Assembly: GCA_017532885.1 (NCBI GenBank) | Contig: JAFXIS010000096.1 | Span: 1-50,739 of the forward strand | DNA from: Alistipes sp. | GTDB taxonomy: Bacteria; Bacteroidota; Bacteroidia; Bacteroidales; Rikenellaceae | Length of the DNA stretch: 50,739 nt | Direction: 5' to 3' | Shown here: piece after piece, positions 26,223 through 35,708 of the stretch | Layout: each line of letters opens with the position of its first letter | Numbering within the stretch: position 1 is the first letter of the stretch | Translations under genes and position numbers: made by a program | Notes under the pieces: generated by a model | What the model was told of the DNA's origin: nothing | What the model saw: only the letters and a program-made list of their open reading frames with translations | Databases searched by the model: none

Positions 26223-27839
26223 ATGTTCCACCACTTCTCCACCCCAATCAGCGGCATCACGCCACCTGAGCGTTTCACATGGCCCTTTCACTATGCGCCA
26301 CACGCATTGTGCCGCATAGCAGCGCAGGAGGTTCAGGAGTATATCGCCTCGCAAACCATTTGGCACGAGGAGCTCTCCCGAGGAAAGATGTTCGGGGTTT
26401 TGGTTGTCGAGAATAGCCAAAAAGAGATAGGATTCTTGGCGGCCTTTTCCGGGAATTTGGCAGGTAGCAATCTGCATGAATACTTCGTGCCGGCGGTTTA
26501 TGATATGCTCCAACCAGATGATTTTTTCCGCCGCGGAGAAGCTGCTATTTCGGCTATAAACCAGAGGATAAAGGAGATAGAGCAGAGCCCTGAGTATAGC
26601 GCACGCCATAAGGATTTGATCCGGCGCAGCGAATTTTTGGAGCAAGACATAAAGCTGCGCATTCAGCAGACAAAGTCCGAGATGGAGGCAATGCAGAGTG
26701 ACGAAAGCAATCATCTATGTGCTGCATGGCAGAGCAAGATGTCGTCGCTGAACAGCGACATTCAACGCCTAAAAACGCAATATACACGCGAAAAGAGGGC
26801 TATTGCGGAGGAGCGGCAGGCGCTGAGCGAAATTTTGGCTCCACTTAAGCAGGAGAGGCACGCTCGCTCGGCAGAGTTACAACAACAGATATTCTCGCAG
26901 TTCCGTATGCTCAATGCCCGAGGCGAGGAGCGCGATTTATGCCAAATTTTTGCACCCACAAAGCAGCAGACACCTCCCGCAGGTGCCGGCGAATGTGCAG
27001 CACCGAAGCTCCTGCAATATGCTTATCGGAATGCTCTCACACCGCTCTGCATGGCGGAGTTTTGGTGGGGAGAATCCCCGCGTGGCGAGGTGCGCCAGCA
27101 TGGCAATTTCTACCCGTCGTGCAACAGCAAATGCAAGCCTATATTGCTACATATGATGCAGGGATTGGAGGTTGATGCCAACCCTTTGGAGCAGATTAAA
27201 CCCGCCGAGCCTGAGATTTTGTGGGAGGATGACTACATCGTAGCCATAAACAAGCCCGAAGGTATGCTCTCGGTCGAGGGTAAGTCGGGTGTGCGGTCGG
27301 TTGAGGCGTGGGCAAAGGAGCGCTATCCGCACGCATCGGGACCAATGATTGTGCATCGCTTGGACCAATCGACATCAGGAATTTTGCTTATAGCCAAAGA
27401 TAAAGACACTCATAAAGCGCTGCAAGAGCAGTTTATTTCGCACTCTATCCATAAGGAGTACACCGCGCTTTTGGAAGGCATTGTCGCACAAAAGGAGGGA
27501 CGCATATCCCTGCCCCTGAAGCTCGATTATGAGCATCGACCACGCCAAATGGTATCACGCGACGGTCGCAGCGCCGTAACCGAGTATAAGGTGCTAAACG
27601 AGGCTAATGGGCGCACCCTGATACGCTTTTACCCCCTCACGGGGCGCACTCATCAATTGCGCGTACATTCGGCACACACCGACGGTTTAGGTTGCCCGAT
27701 TGTCGGCGACGATATCTACGGCTACGGAGGCACCGAGCGTCTGCATCTTCACTCCTCGAAGATAGTCTTTACGCACCCCAACTCCTCCGAGCGCATCACA
27801 ATCAGCTCCGAGCCCCCATTCCTCAAAAGCCTACAATAG
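26223..27839 (+). CDS. RluA-family RNA pseudouridine synthase with long N-terminal extension
   Basis: The 538-residue product splits in two. Residues ~330-538 are a complete RluA-type domain: EILWEDDYIVAINKPEGMLSVEG, catalytic Asp in MIVHRLDQSTSGILL, and LTGRTHQLRVHSAH. The first ~330 residues have a globular start (FTWPFHYAPHALCRIAAQEVQEYI), a charged coiled coil at about 115-220 and a GNFYPSCNSKCKPILLHMM motif joining the two halves. Long RluA relatives of this layout exist in other bacteria; the extension's role and the target uridine are not known to me. It starts 20 bp after the antiporter gene and is followed by a bidirectional terminator. Confidence 0.9.
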   Translation: MFHHFSTPISGITPPERFTWPFHYAPHALCRIAAQEVQEYIASQTIWHEELSRGKMFGVLVVENSQKEIGFLAAFSGNLAGSNLHEYFVPAVYDMLQPDDFFRRGEAAISAINQRIKEIEQSPEYSARHKDLIRRSEFLEQDIKLRIQQTKSEMEAMQSDESNHLCAAWQSKMSSLNSDIQRLKTQYTREKRAIAEERQALSEILAPLKQERHARSAELQQQIFSQFRMLNARGEERDLCQIFAPTKQQTPPAGAGECAAPKLLQYAYRNALTPLCMAEFWWGESPRGEVRQHGNFYPSCNSKCKPILLHMMQGLEVDANPLEQIKPAEPEILWEDDYIVAINKPEGMLSVEGKSGVRSVEAWAKERYPHASGPMIVHRLDQSTSGILLIAKDKDTHKALQEQFISHSIHKEYTALLEGIVAQKEGRISLPLKLDYEHRPRQMVSRDGRSAVTEYKVLNEANGRTLIRFYPLTGRTHQLRVHSAHTDGLGCPIVGDDIYGYGGTERLHLHSSKIVFTHPNSSERITISSEPPFLKSLQ

Positions 27840-27840
27840 A

Positions 27841-27882
27841 AAAGCGGCTGTCATGACATCAACATCACGACAGCCGCTTTTC
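27841..27882. terminator. Bidirectional terminator
   Basis: Perfect 13-bp arms (27841-27853 and 27870-27882, AAAAGCGGCTGTC and its complement) around a 16-nt loop, with A and T runs on the outsides. It serves the pseudouridine synthase gene on plus and the lipocalin-like gene on minus. Confidence 0.9.
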
Positions 27883-27898
27883 TTGCGCTCACGCACCT

Positions 27899-28357
27899 CT
27901 ACTCCTCCGTTTGGAACTCTTCGGGAAGCTCAGCGCGGACATAGATGCTCACATCGGTAGCATCATCCTTCGCAACCCAAATCATCTCATCGGCGGTAAG
28001 GCTGGTGACGATATAGCGGTGAGCCCAATCGCCATTACCATAATCGTAGTTACCGCGAATTACAGCACCCAACTCGGCATCAATCTCGATATTGTACATA
28101 CCTGTAATTTTACGCGCAGGGGCACTATCCACATTCTGCCACATGGTATATGTACGGTCGGCGCGCTCAAACTTTATATAGACATAGCTACCCTCGGCGA
28201 GCGCTCCACCATTCCAGGTTTGAAGGCTCCACACGCCCGAAATATTGTGGCGCGTAACCTCCAACTGAGGCTCCGTATACGACTCGTCATCACTGCATGC
28301 CGACATTGCGGCCACAGCCACCAACAACATGAATAATCTCTTAAATAAACTCTTCAT
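27899..28357 (-). CDS. Lipocalin-like lipoprotein
   Basis: The 152-residue lipoprotein has lipobox Cys21 followed by an acidic SDDES stretch, which in Bacteroidetes often directs lipoproteins to the cell surface. The mature protein shows alternating beta strands (ISGVWSLQTWNGG, SYVYIKFERADRTYTMWQNV, KITGMYNIEID, GAVIRGNYDYGNGDW, YIVTSLTADEMIWVAKDD), a pattern seen in small lipocalin-like domains of Bacteroides. Ligand unknown. It is the last gene of the five-gene minus-strand set and starts 20 bp after the DUF1573 gene. Confidence 0.8.
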   Translation of the reverse strand: MKSLFKRLFMLLVAVAAMSACSDDESYTEPQLEVTRHNISGVWSLQTWNGGALAEGSYVYIKFERADRTYTMWQNVDSAPARKITGMYNIEIDAELGAVIRGNYDYGNGDWAHRYIVTSLTADEMIWVAKDDATDVSIYVRAELPEEFQTEE

Positions 28358-28377
28358 TTTATATCATTTTTTATTTT

Positions 28378-29145
28378 CTACTCTTCAACCATTATCACCA
28401 CTCTTCGCTCGCGCGGAGCAACATTTAACCCTTGCAGATAGAGTTGCACGCGCTTAAAATTCAACTTCTCGGGGAGCGTAATAACCAAATCTCCCTCCTC
28501 GCCCGCGTTCAACTCCCGAGGCTCGGTATAAGCCTTAATACCCTGCGGCGAAAGAAGCGTATCAGCAGTTACGCGCAGCGTGCTTTCTCCGCCATTCATG
28601 CAGGCAATACGAATCTCCTCGCCTTGACGCGCTCTGACCGTATCGCGGCGCAGAAGCAGGGAGCCCAACATTTGCGGATAATCACCTCTGCGGTCGGCAC
28701 TCGGTTTCACAACTCCCGACACAGTAATAATTGCCGTAGGTTGTTTATCCGACAGGTTGGTATAAATCATCGCGCGTTGAGTCACCTCACCGGGATGTCC
28801 CTTAGGATAATATCGCAATGTAATATAACCCTTTTCCGAAGGCTTTACAGCATTTCGTTCCGCCTCAACCTTTAAGCATGAGCAACTGCTCGAAGTGCGC
28901 ATTACGACAAGTGGTTTATCGCCCTGATTTTGCCACGCGACCCTGCACTCCCAAGCACCACCTTCCTCCGTTATCTCGCCAAACGATATCGCATTACCGC
29001 CAACTATTGCCATCGCTCGGCTATCCACCGTCGAGGGATTCGCTACGCGCTCAATATCCTCACGCGAGATGATGCGAATCTGCGCAGCGCTCTCCATTGA
29101 GAACAGCGCTATCACAACCGCCAATATCAACTTAATGCGAGGCAT
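28378..29145 (-). CDS. DUF1573 protein (Ig-like, exported)
   Basis: The 255-residue product has a signal peptide (MPRIKLILAVVIALFSMESAAQ). At about 55-145 it carries the DUF1573 pattern: ISFGEITEEGG, then WQNQGDKPLVVMRTSSSCSCLKVE with the Cys-x-Cys signature and YPKGHPGEVTQRAMIYTN. This Ig-like fold is common in exported Bacteroidetes proteins; no biochemical role is established that I can cite. A second beta-rich domain follows (155-255). It lies 35 bp after the S8 protease gene. Confidence 0.86.
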   Translation of the reverse strand: MPRIKLILAVVIALFSMESAAQIRIISREDIERVANPSTVDSRAMAIVGGNAISFGEITEEGGAWECRVAWQNQGDKPLVVMRTSSSCSCLKVEAERNAVKPSEKGYITLRYYPKGHPGEVTQRAMIYTNLSDKQPTAIITVSGVVKPSADRRGDYPQMLGSLLLRRDTVRARQGEEIRIACMNGGESTLRVTADTLLSPQGIKAYTEPRELNAGEEGDLVITLPEKLNFKRVQLYLQGLNVAPRERRVVIMVEE

Positions 29146-29180
29146 CCGAAATCGAGTGGTTAATCGTCGTTAGTCGCCTA

Positions 29181-31208
29181 CTACAACCAGCCGTTAGAGT
29201 TTGCACCCTTACGCACAGTGATATTGAACGAATGCTCAATGCCATTGCTTGCCTTGATAGTAGCTGTGGTCGAGCCACTCTTTAAGCCGCTAAACATGGC
29301 TTTACCATCCTCCATAGAGCATGTAGCAATCGACTCATCCGCAATATTTACCGTATAGGTCAAATCCTCACCACCTACGAAGTAACGAGCCGGCTGAGTA
29401 GCCGCAACTCCACCCTCCGGGATATAGAGGTTCGGGAAGCGCATCTCAACGCCTGCACCCTCAATTGCCGCAAGGAATGCCGCAGCATTCACCTGACCTG
29501 CACCCATCTGACCCTTATAAGGAGAGAGCGAGCGCTGCATAGGCTGTATAATGCCCATATCCAACACATAACGGCAATATGACTTTGTGCCGGTCATATA
29601 GTCATCGATTGGTGTTGCTGAAGAGTGCAACAAATCACGCAACTCCTTCGCTGTAAAATGGCGGCGCAACTGCGTAGCATACGAAATACCCAAAGCAACA
29701 ACAGCCGAAACATGAGGTGTAGCCATAGAGGTTCCCTCCATGTAGCCATAGCCACTTTCGCTTACATGGTACGGAAGAGTTGAAAGTATACATCCAATCT
29801 CGCCGTAAGTATGCTCGTCATCGATATAGTCGAAATAATAGTCCTGGTCGCCACCCGGAGCCGAAATAGTCGTACCGGGGCCATAATTGGTATAAACAGC
29901 AGGGGTAAAATCGGCTGCCGTAGCAGCTACCGACACATAGTCATCCGAAGCACCGGGGTAACCCGCCTGCGGAGCATCCTCATTACCCGAAGCAAAGACT
30001 GCGATACCTCCATCAATAGGACCATTTGGCGAGCCTGCATTATGAGTAAAGTAGTCCAAAGCCTCCTTCTCCAAAGGAGCACCGGCCTCCCACTCCTCCT
30101 GCGATGCGAAGCCCTGCTCTTTCCAATCAAACTCATTGGCCGAGCCTGATACATAGCCCCAACTGCACTGCAAAACCACTGCGCCATTATCGGCAGCATA
30201 CTTTATGGCACGCAACACCGCAATAGAGCTTGAGCCCTGCACGCCCGAGAAAATCTGGCACACCATAATCTTCACGCCCGGTTTCTCGCCATTACCTCCG
30301 GCAATAGAGCTGATACCTACGCCGTTGTTATTATTCTCCGCAGCAATTACACCTGCCACATGCGAGCCATGGCCTGAATCGTATATATCATCCCAAGTAA
30401 TAAGGCCCTGATTCAATGCGAAGTTATAGCCATAGTAGTCGCCTTTGTAGCCATTGTTATCGTTATCCTTATGTGAGCGGTTAATCTCGCCCTCATTCAC
30501 CCAGATATTCTTTGCCAAATCGGGATGCTCAACAAACACGCCCTCATCCAAAACGGCAACAATAACCGACTCATCGCCCGTAGAACGCTCCCAAGCCGTC
30601 TCAATCTGCACATCGGCATCCTTTATCGACTTAACCTTCTCGCCCGAAGTAAACATCGTTCCGTCGTTGATAAGATTCCACTGCATCGACAAAAGAGCAT
30701 CGTTCATCGAGTAAGTACGGGCAGAACGAGTCATGCGCTCCATCTTCTCGCGTGACAAAGGAGTAGCCTTACCCGTATAAGCACGCTTGATTGTACGGTT
30801 GAAATCAATCTTCTGCACATCGCCAAGTCGCTGGAAACGCTCCGCAACCTGCTCAGCAGAGTAATCGCCTCCGAATCGCACCACATACCAGCGATCAAGT
30901 CCGCTTTCGCGCGTACGCTCCTCATTGCGTTCATCCACAGGGAAGAGGCGCTCAAGTTCATAAGCACCCACAATATCCAAAACCTCGTCTACCGTAGGCA
31001 CGCTGCTGCGTGTGACACTACCGCGCGTTGCAATTCCGGCCTCGGCAATGATATCGGCAACTTCCGGAGTGAACTTAACCAACAACTCACCCTCCACCAC
31101 AGGAGTCTGCTCCTCAGTGGTGTCATTCGCAAGGTTGTCATCGACACAGCCAACTGCAAATAGAGCCACAGAGGCTAATGCCGCATATAAATATCTCTTT
31201 ATCTTCAT
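29181..31208 (-). CDS. Subtilisin-like (S8) serine protease lipoprotein
   Basis: The 675-residue lipoprotein (lipobox Cys21, then VDD) has a propeptide-like region at 40-145 (GELLVKFTPEVADII) and a catalytic domain at about 205-580 with a full triad: Asp221 (VIVAVLDEGVFVEHPD), His280 (DSGHGSHVAGVIAAE) and Ser494 (EGTSMATPHVSAVVAL), plus the oxyanion Asn409 (ASGNED). A C-terminal beta domain (IADESIATCSMEDGKAMFSGLKSG) resembles an Ig-like BIG2 fold. It is expected to be an active endopeptidase anchored in the outer membrane, possibly facing outwards. It starts 3 bp after the BACON gene, between two binding-type lipoproteins and the DUF1573 gene. Confidence 0.95.
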   Translation of the reverse strand: MKIKRYLYAALASVALFAVGCVDDNLANDTTEEQTPVVEGELLVKFTPEVADIIAEAGIATRGSVTRSSVPTVDEVLDIVGAYELERLFPVDERNEERTRESGLDRWYVVRFGGDYSAEQVAERFQRLGDVQKIDFNRTIKRAYTGKATPLSREKMERMTRSARTYSMNDALLSMQWNLINDGTMFTSGEKVKSIKDADVQIETAWERSTGDESVIVAVLDEGVFVEHPDLAKNIWVNEGEINRSHKDNDNNGYKGDYYGYNFALNQGLITWDDIYDSGHGSHVAGVIAAENNNNGVGISSIAGGNGEKPGVKIMVCQIFSGVQGSSSIAVLRAIKYAADNGAVVLQCSWGYVSGSANEFDWKEQGFASQEEWEAGAPLEKEALDYFTHNAGSPNGPIDGGIAVFASGNEDAPQAGYPGASDDYVSVAATAADFTPAVYTNYGPGTTISAPGGDQDYYFDYIDDEHTYGEIGCILSTLPYHVSESGYGYMEGTSMATPHVSAVVALGISYATQLRRHFTAKELRDLLHSSATPIDDYMTGTKSYCRYVLDMGIIQPMQRSLSPYKGQMGAGQVNAAAFLAAIEGAGVEMRFPNLYIPEGGVAATQPARYFVGGEDLTYTVNIADESIATCSMEDGKAMFSGLKSGSTTATIKASNGIEHSFNITVRKGANSNGWL

Positions 31209-31211
31209 AGC

Positions 31212-32873
31212 TTACTCGTTTTCGTCGTATTCGTCTTCAATAACCTCATTCGCCAACTTCTTGTTTACATAGAATGGCTCTTTATAGTAGTAGTCACGAA
31301 GGCTCGCCGGCTCATTATCGAAGCCCGCCTGCGTACCATCTGCAGCTCGACCCTCCTGAGGGAATACAAGGCTGTAAGGGGCCCACCAATCCAACATCGG
31401 GTGATACATCAACCAGAAGGGAATATTACCCGACAAGCGATTGAGGTTGATAGATAACTGCTTTGTTGTAGGCAACACCTTCGGTGTACCGATAAGTGCG
31501 CGAGGCAAGGTGTCGCAAGACTCAATCTCCTCGGCTGTCCATGTCGGGAAGTCGGGGTCATCCTCCAACGAAGGCAACTCGCCCTGCAAGTAGTTCACCG
31601 ACAAGATAAGTGTATCCAACTTATCCCACATAAGCAGATGCTTGGGGAATGAAGCCTCATCTGAGAAACCTCCGATATTTGTCTTGGTAGTATTACTCAA
31701 ATCGCGAACTACGCTACGCTGATTAGCATTGAGTACTAACGCGCGCAATTTGGGGAAGTTCTCCTTCTTCAGCACCGCAGGCACCTTCTGGAAATTATTG
31801 GCACAGAGGTTCAGATACTCCAAATTCTCCAACTTCTTAAAGCTCTCGGGAATAGAAATCAAGCCATAGCTACCAATTGTCAAGCGACGCAGCTGTGTAA
31901 GTTCGGTAATATCATCACCCAACTCAATATTTAGAAGGAAGGTGTTACTATTACCGAAGAAATAGAGTTCGTCGGCAGCGGTCAAATAACGCACCTCGAA
32001 GGGAAGAGTCTCCTTAATGTTAAACATCGTAAACTCTACACGCTTAACACGGCCTACCTTGTCGGGTGTGCAGCCATCCATAGTCTCGTCCCACAAAGTA
32101 ACGGCATCCCACATATCCATAGGCTCGGAAGACTCCCACGAAGCGAGCGTACCAAGCGAACGGGCAATATTCAAAATTGCGATTGAGTCACCCGAACGAG
32201 TATCGGGGATGATGGGGTCGGCAGCCTCCTGCTTAACATTTAACACATCCTGCTGCGAGAGTTCCACGCTCTGCTTAGGCTTAAACTCCACTTTCGCCAA
32301 GCGCTCCGCATTTGTAGTGTTGATTTTCCACTTAAAGCGCACCTTCACTTCGCGAGGTCGCACACCTCTATCGAGCGAGAGTTTATAATCGTCATTCGAG
32401 AGCCACTCGGCATCCTCAGGCAGGGCAACATCGAAATCGACATTCGACTTCACAACCACATCGAAGTATCGATTCTCCTGACGGTCGTAATTCTCGACTT
32501 CCACCTCCGATTTGGCAACCGTAATCTCATAAGGGAATCCCGCCTGCTCGATAACGAGTTCCTGCTCCTCATTTGTCACAAGATTCTGGATGCGCACAAC
32601 ACCGCGACGAGGCTCCACGGTCAAAGCCGAATCGATACGAAATTCGCAATCAACCGAGCCAACGCCATTGGCCGGTGAGATTGATATCCACGGATTATCC
32701 GTTGAGGCAATCCAGCGCTCCGAAGCATTGAGTCTAATCTTCTCGACGCCTCCTGCGGCTTCCACTTCGATTTTGTTCTCATCAAGGACAAAATCCACCT
32801 TATTCTTGTCGTCGGTACAAGATAAGAGAGAGCCCAGAGCTAATGCTAAATATATATATTTTCTCAAATTCAT
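31212..32873 (-). CDS. BACON-domain, leucine-rich-repeat lipoprotein
   Basis: The 553-residue lipoprotein (Cys19 followed by TDD) has two BACON-like Ig domains at about 25-115 (VEAAGGVEKIRLNASERWIASTDNPWISISPANG) and 115-215, and a leucine-rich region at about 300-420 (LTQLRRLTIGSYGLISIPESFKKLENLEYLNLCANNFQKVPAVLK). BACON domains are thought to bind mucin or glycoprotein, and leucine-rich repeats bind proteins, so this is probably a surface capture protein. It is coupled to its neighbours (14 bp from the upstream gene, 3 bp to the protease gene). It ends in an acidic tail (EDEYDENE). Confidence 0.88.
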   Translation of the reverse strand: MNLRKYIYLALALGSLLSCTDDKNKVDFVLDENKIEVEAAGGVEKIRLNASERWIASTDNPWISISPANGVGSVDCEFRIDSALTVEPRRGVVRIQNLVTNEEQELVIEQAGFPYEITVAKSEVEVENYDRQENRYFDVVVKSNVDFDVALPEDAEWLSNDDYKLSLDRGVRPREVKVRFKWKINTTNAERLAKVEFKPKQSVELSQQDVLNVKQEAADPIIPDTRSGDSIAILNIARSLGTLASWESSEPMDMWDAVTLWDETMDGCTPDKVGRVKRVEFTMFNIKETLPFEVRYLTAADELYFFGNSNTFLLNIELGDDITELTQLRRLTIGSYGLISIPESFKKLENLEYLNLCANNFQKVPAVLKKENFPKLRALVLNANQRSVVRDLSNTTKTNIGGFSDEASFPKHLLMWDKLDTLILSVNYLQGELPSLEDDPDFPTWTAEEIESCDTLPRALIGTPKVLPTTKQLSINLNRLSGNIPFWLMYHPMLDWWAPYSLVFPQEGRAADGTQAGFDNEPASLRDYYYKEPFYVNKKLANEVIEDEYDENE

Positions 32874-32887
32874 ATCTCAAAACAAGG

Positions 32888-35584
32888 TTACTCCAACATA
32901 TAATCACAATTCAAGATATTCTGCGACTTATCGTAAATCAGGAAATAGACTCCTGCGCGCCAATAATCGCAGATATCGCTCGCATCGAAGATGATATTAG
33001 GATTATCGCTGATATCCAGATAGTAGATATAGGGCGATATGGTATCCTCTACCCTACGCAAGTCGTTTGAACCGAGATACAAGGCACGCAAACCTGTATG
33101 CATACCGATACCCTCGGGCCACTCGCGCAAGCAACGCTTACCCTCCGCGTCACGCTGGCTACGCATAGCCAAAATGGTAAGTGACGCAGCATCGAGCGGC
33201 TCAAATGGGAACTTGCTGAACGAGTTGAACGAAAGCTCCACGCCATATAGGTATGGCAGATTTCCGGCGTGCATTTCGCGTGGTAAATCCGACAGATTAT
33301 TATACGAAAGGTCGAACGACATCAAATCGACAGAATTCTTATACACAAACGAGCCCTTAGGAATCTCGGTAATACCGCAACCTCGCAAAATAATATACGA
33401 AATCAAAGAGTTGGTTTCGGCCAAGCACTTGGGGTACTTTTTGAATTTGTTGTTGGCCAAAGTAAAGGTTTCAATACGCACACCCTTAAATGTGCCATCA
33501 TTCTCGCCCTCAAAACCATCAATCTCATTTCCCGAAAAATCTACCGATTTAATTGTATATTTACTCTTGGCCGAGAAGATATTGGGGACCTTCTTCAACT
33601 TATTATACTTAACCGAAATTGTTTCGACATCGTGCATGCCACAGAAGTTCTCCGGCAGACTCTCCAACTGGTTAAAGTCCAAATAGAGTTGCACAAAAGC
33701 GATATCCTCACCAAAGGCCTCCTCGACAGATGCAATCTTATTGTATGCCAAGTCGAGCAAACCGATTTTCTTCATATTCTTAATTTCGCGAGGCAATACG
33801 GGCAGATTATTCTGACGAGCGTAGAGAATCTGAATTTTCTCCTTCGACGGTCCCGATGCCAAACGACGCATACCCTCCAAGAAATCCTCGGCTTCCCACT
33901 GCTTATTATTCGAGATATTGAGCGAGATAAGCTCGGGCAACTCTGTAATAACCATCGGGAACTGCTTCATCTTTGGGCAGTTGTAAATCTCGATATCGGT
34001 CAGCGACTCCAAGTTCTTAAATGTCGCGGGTAATGACTCAATCTCCGAGTTGGCTATATAGAAATACTCCAAGTTGGTAAGGTTACCTATCTCCTCGGGC
34101 AAAGACTTCAAACCATTGCAAATTACGCCGTGATGTGTATCCATCGGACGAATCTTCTGCTCACCGCTCTTCAAATCGAAGATATCCTTCTCTTTCAAAC
34201 CCTGCTCGTAAAGCGATATGGCAGGGATAGAGATACCTTTCTCTTTCAGTCCGCGTGCCAAAGGCTCGGTCATCTGGGTTGCGGGGTGAATCATCTGCAA
34301 ATACTTGCGGTGGTTCTCCATACGATTACGACCACGCTCCAAAAGGCTTTGGTCGAAAGCCAACGAGGGGTCATACTCCCAAAGATTGTTATCATTGTGC
34401 GTACCCAAATAGAGTTCCACCAACTGGTCGAGCTGCCCAATTGCAGGCGAGAGGTCGCCACGGAAAGCGAAATCGCTGATATCGATGCGGGCTACACGGC
34501 CATTCGAGTGAAGTTCGACACCCGGCTGGTCACCCCACAAATCGGCATCCTTGTTGAAGTCCCAATTCGAGCCCTCGGGGAAATTCTCTCCCTTGTAGTA
34601 CCAATTCTCGCCATCGAGACTCTTCCAAATCTCATACAGCGCGTAATAATCCTTTATATATTCGTCGCTCTCGAACATCGACACCTTGACACTCGCTTCG
34701 GTGAGAGTATTATCCGCTACCGAGAACTCCGAGCGTGCGGGGTTGTTGTTGGCCTCCAACAGCTTCTTGTCAGCATCGTAGATGCGATATGATGTCACGC
34801 GATAGTTGCCCGCAGGGAGCAATACCGTGGTGTCACACTTAACTGTCGAGGTCTGATAGCCAAAAGCGTCGCTCTGGTCGTCATCCTCATCGAAATGCAC
34901 CGAAAATTTTGTAGGCAGGCCCACATAATCGACCCTATCGACCAACGAACCCGAGCCGATGATACGAGCCACTGAGATATCGACCTTCTTAATCTCATCG
35001 AAGGTATATTCGCGCGTAGCGGCACGGGTTGCCATAGCACCACTCTGCTCCTTCGGATTTTCATCAAACGACGAAAAATCCTTTTTCAGAGTGAACTTAA
35101 CCTGGCCACGAGGCCTTACGCTTACAGTGATATCGTGCATCGTAAGACCGCCCTCGACAACCTGAAACTCATTGTTTCCGGAAGGTGTGCCGTTGTAGAT
35201 AAGTTCATCTTCGGCATCGTACAACGAGAACGAAATAAGGCGATAGTCACCCACCAAAAGTTTAAGTTTATCACTGCGCAAGCCCCACTCTGCAGCCGAA
35301 GCATCCGCCGCCGAAAGTGTCAAGGTTTGCGCAATGGTGATGCCATCATAAACCAAAGTAACTTTTACTTTGTGGGCATCAGCCAAATATTCGAGCGTAC
35401 TCTGCACCGCACGCGAAGCCTGAGCCTCGGCAGGGGTGTATGACGCCTCCTTATACAATTTGAATTGTGCATATCCGTAGTTCCTCTCGCGGTTATCTAC
35501 GCCCTCATCCTTCGAGCAACTAACCACGAACGCCAATGCCACAACAGCCAGCACTACGCATATGATATTACGATATAGTTTCAT
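32888..35584 (-). CDS. DUF4458-like, leucine-rich-repeat lipoprotein
   Basis: The 898-residue lipoprotein has lipobox Cys23 (FVVSCSKDEG, acidic after the Cys). Two similar N-terminal beta domains (about 35-165 and 165-310: GYAQFKLYKEASYT, GQVKFTLKKDFSSFDEN, each ending in a GDYRLISFSLYD or GNYRVTSYRIYD strand) match what is called DUF4458 in Bacteroides. From about 360 to 880 there is a long leucine-rich-repeat solenoid (LPEEIGNLTNLEYFYIANSEIESLPATFKNL and many more), as in protein-binding surface proteins. First gene of the five-gene set; no standard promoter is visible upstream, so it may be read through from the SusC/D operon or use another sigma factor. Confidence 0.88.
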   Translation of the reverse strand: MKLYRNIICVVLAVVALAFVVSCSKDEGVDNRERNYGYAQFKLYKEASYTPAEAQASRAVQSTLEYLADAHKVKVTLVYDGITIAQTLTLSAADASAAEWGLRSDKLKLLVGDYRLISFSLYDAEDELIYNGTPSGNNEFQVVEGGLTMHDITVSVRPRGQVKFTLKKDFSSFDENPKEQSGAMATRAATREYTFDEIKKVDISVARIIGSGSLVDRVDYVGLPTKFSVHFDEDDDQSDAFGYQTSTVKCDTTVLLPAGNYRVTSYRIYDADKKLLEANNNPARSEFSVADNTLTEASVKVSMFESDEYIKDYYALYEIWKSLDGENWYYKGENFPEGSNWDFNKDADLWGDQPGVELHSNGRVARIDISDFAFRGDLSPAIGQLDQLVELYLGTHNDNNLWEYDPSLAFDQSLLERGRNRMENHRKYLQMIHPATQMTEPLARGLKEKGISIPAISLYEQGLKEKDIFDLKSGEQKIRPMDTHHGVICNGLKSLPEEIGNLTNLEYFYIANSEIESLPATFKNLESLTDIEIYNCPKMKQFPMVITELPELISLNISNNKQWEAEDFLEGMRRLASGPSKEKIQILYARQNNLPVLPREIKNMKKIGLLDLAYNKIASVEEAFGEDIAFVQLYLDFNQLESLPENFCGMHDVETISVKYNKLKKVPNIFSAKSKYTIKSVDFSGNEIDGFEGENDGTFKGVRIETFTLANNKFKKYPKCLAETNSLISYIILRGCGITEIPKGSFVYKNSVDLMSFDLSYNNLSDLPREMHAGNLPYLYGVELSFNSFSKFPFEPLDAASLTILAMRSQRDAEGKRCLREWPEGIGMHTGLRALYLGSNDLRRVEDTISPYIYYLDISDNPNIIFDASDICDYWRAGVYFLIYDKSQNILNCDYMLE

Positions 35585-35657
35585 CTCAAAAAAAATGTCG
35601 CTAAAACTTTGTATCTATTTACAGTTCAATTTCACCAAAAGGTTTTTCAGTTCAATT

Positions 35658-35693
35658 AAAAACGACACCCCGCCCCGAAAGACGGGGTGTCGT
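35658..35693 (-). terminator. Terminator of the SusC/D operon
   Basis: Perfect 11-bp arms ACGACACCCCG (35662-35672) and CGGGGTGTCGT (35683-35693), 10-nt loop, then TTTTAATT on the minus strand. It lies about 15 bp past the stop of the 35709 gene. Confidence 0.88.
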
Positions 35694-35708
35694 AAGAGAA
35701 AATTTCAA

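Noticed and set aside
25497..26714. 405-codon open frame on minus opposite the antiporter and pseudouridine synthase genes
   Set aside because: It crosses two clear opposite-strand genes and encodes a Ser/Arg/Thr-rich product with no domain.
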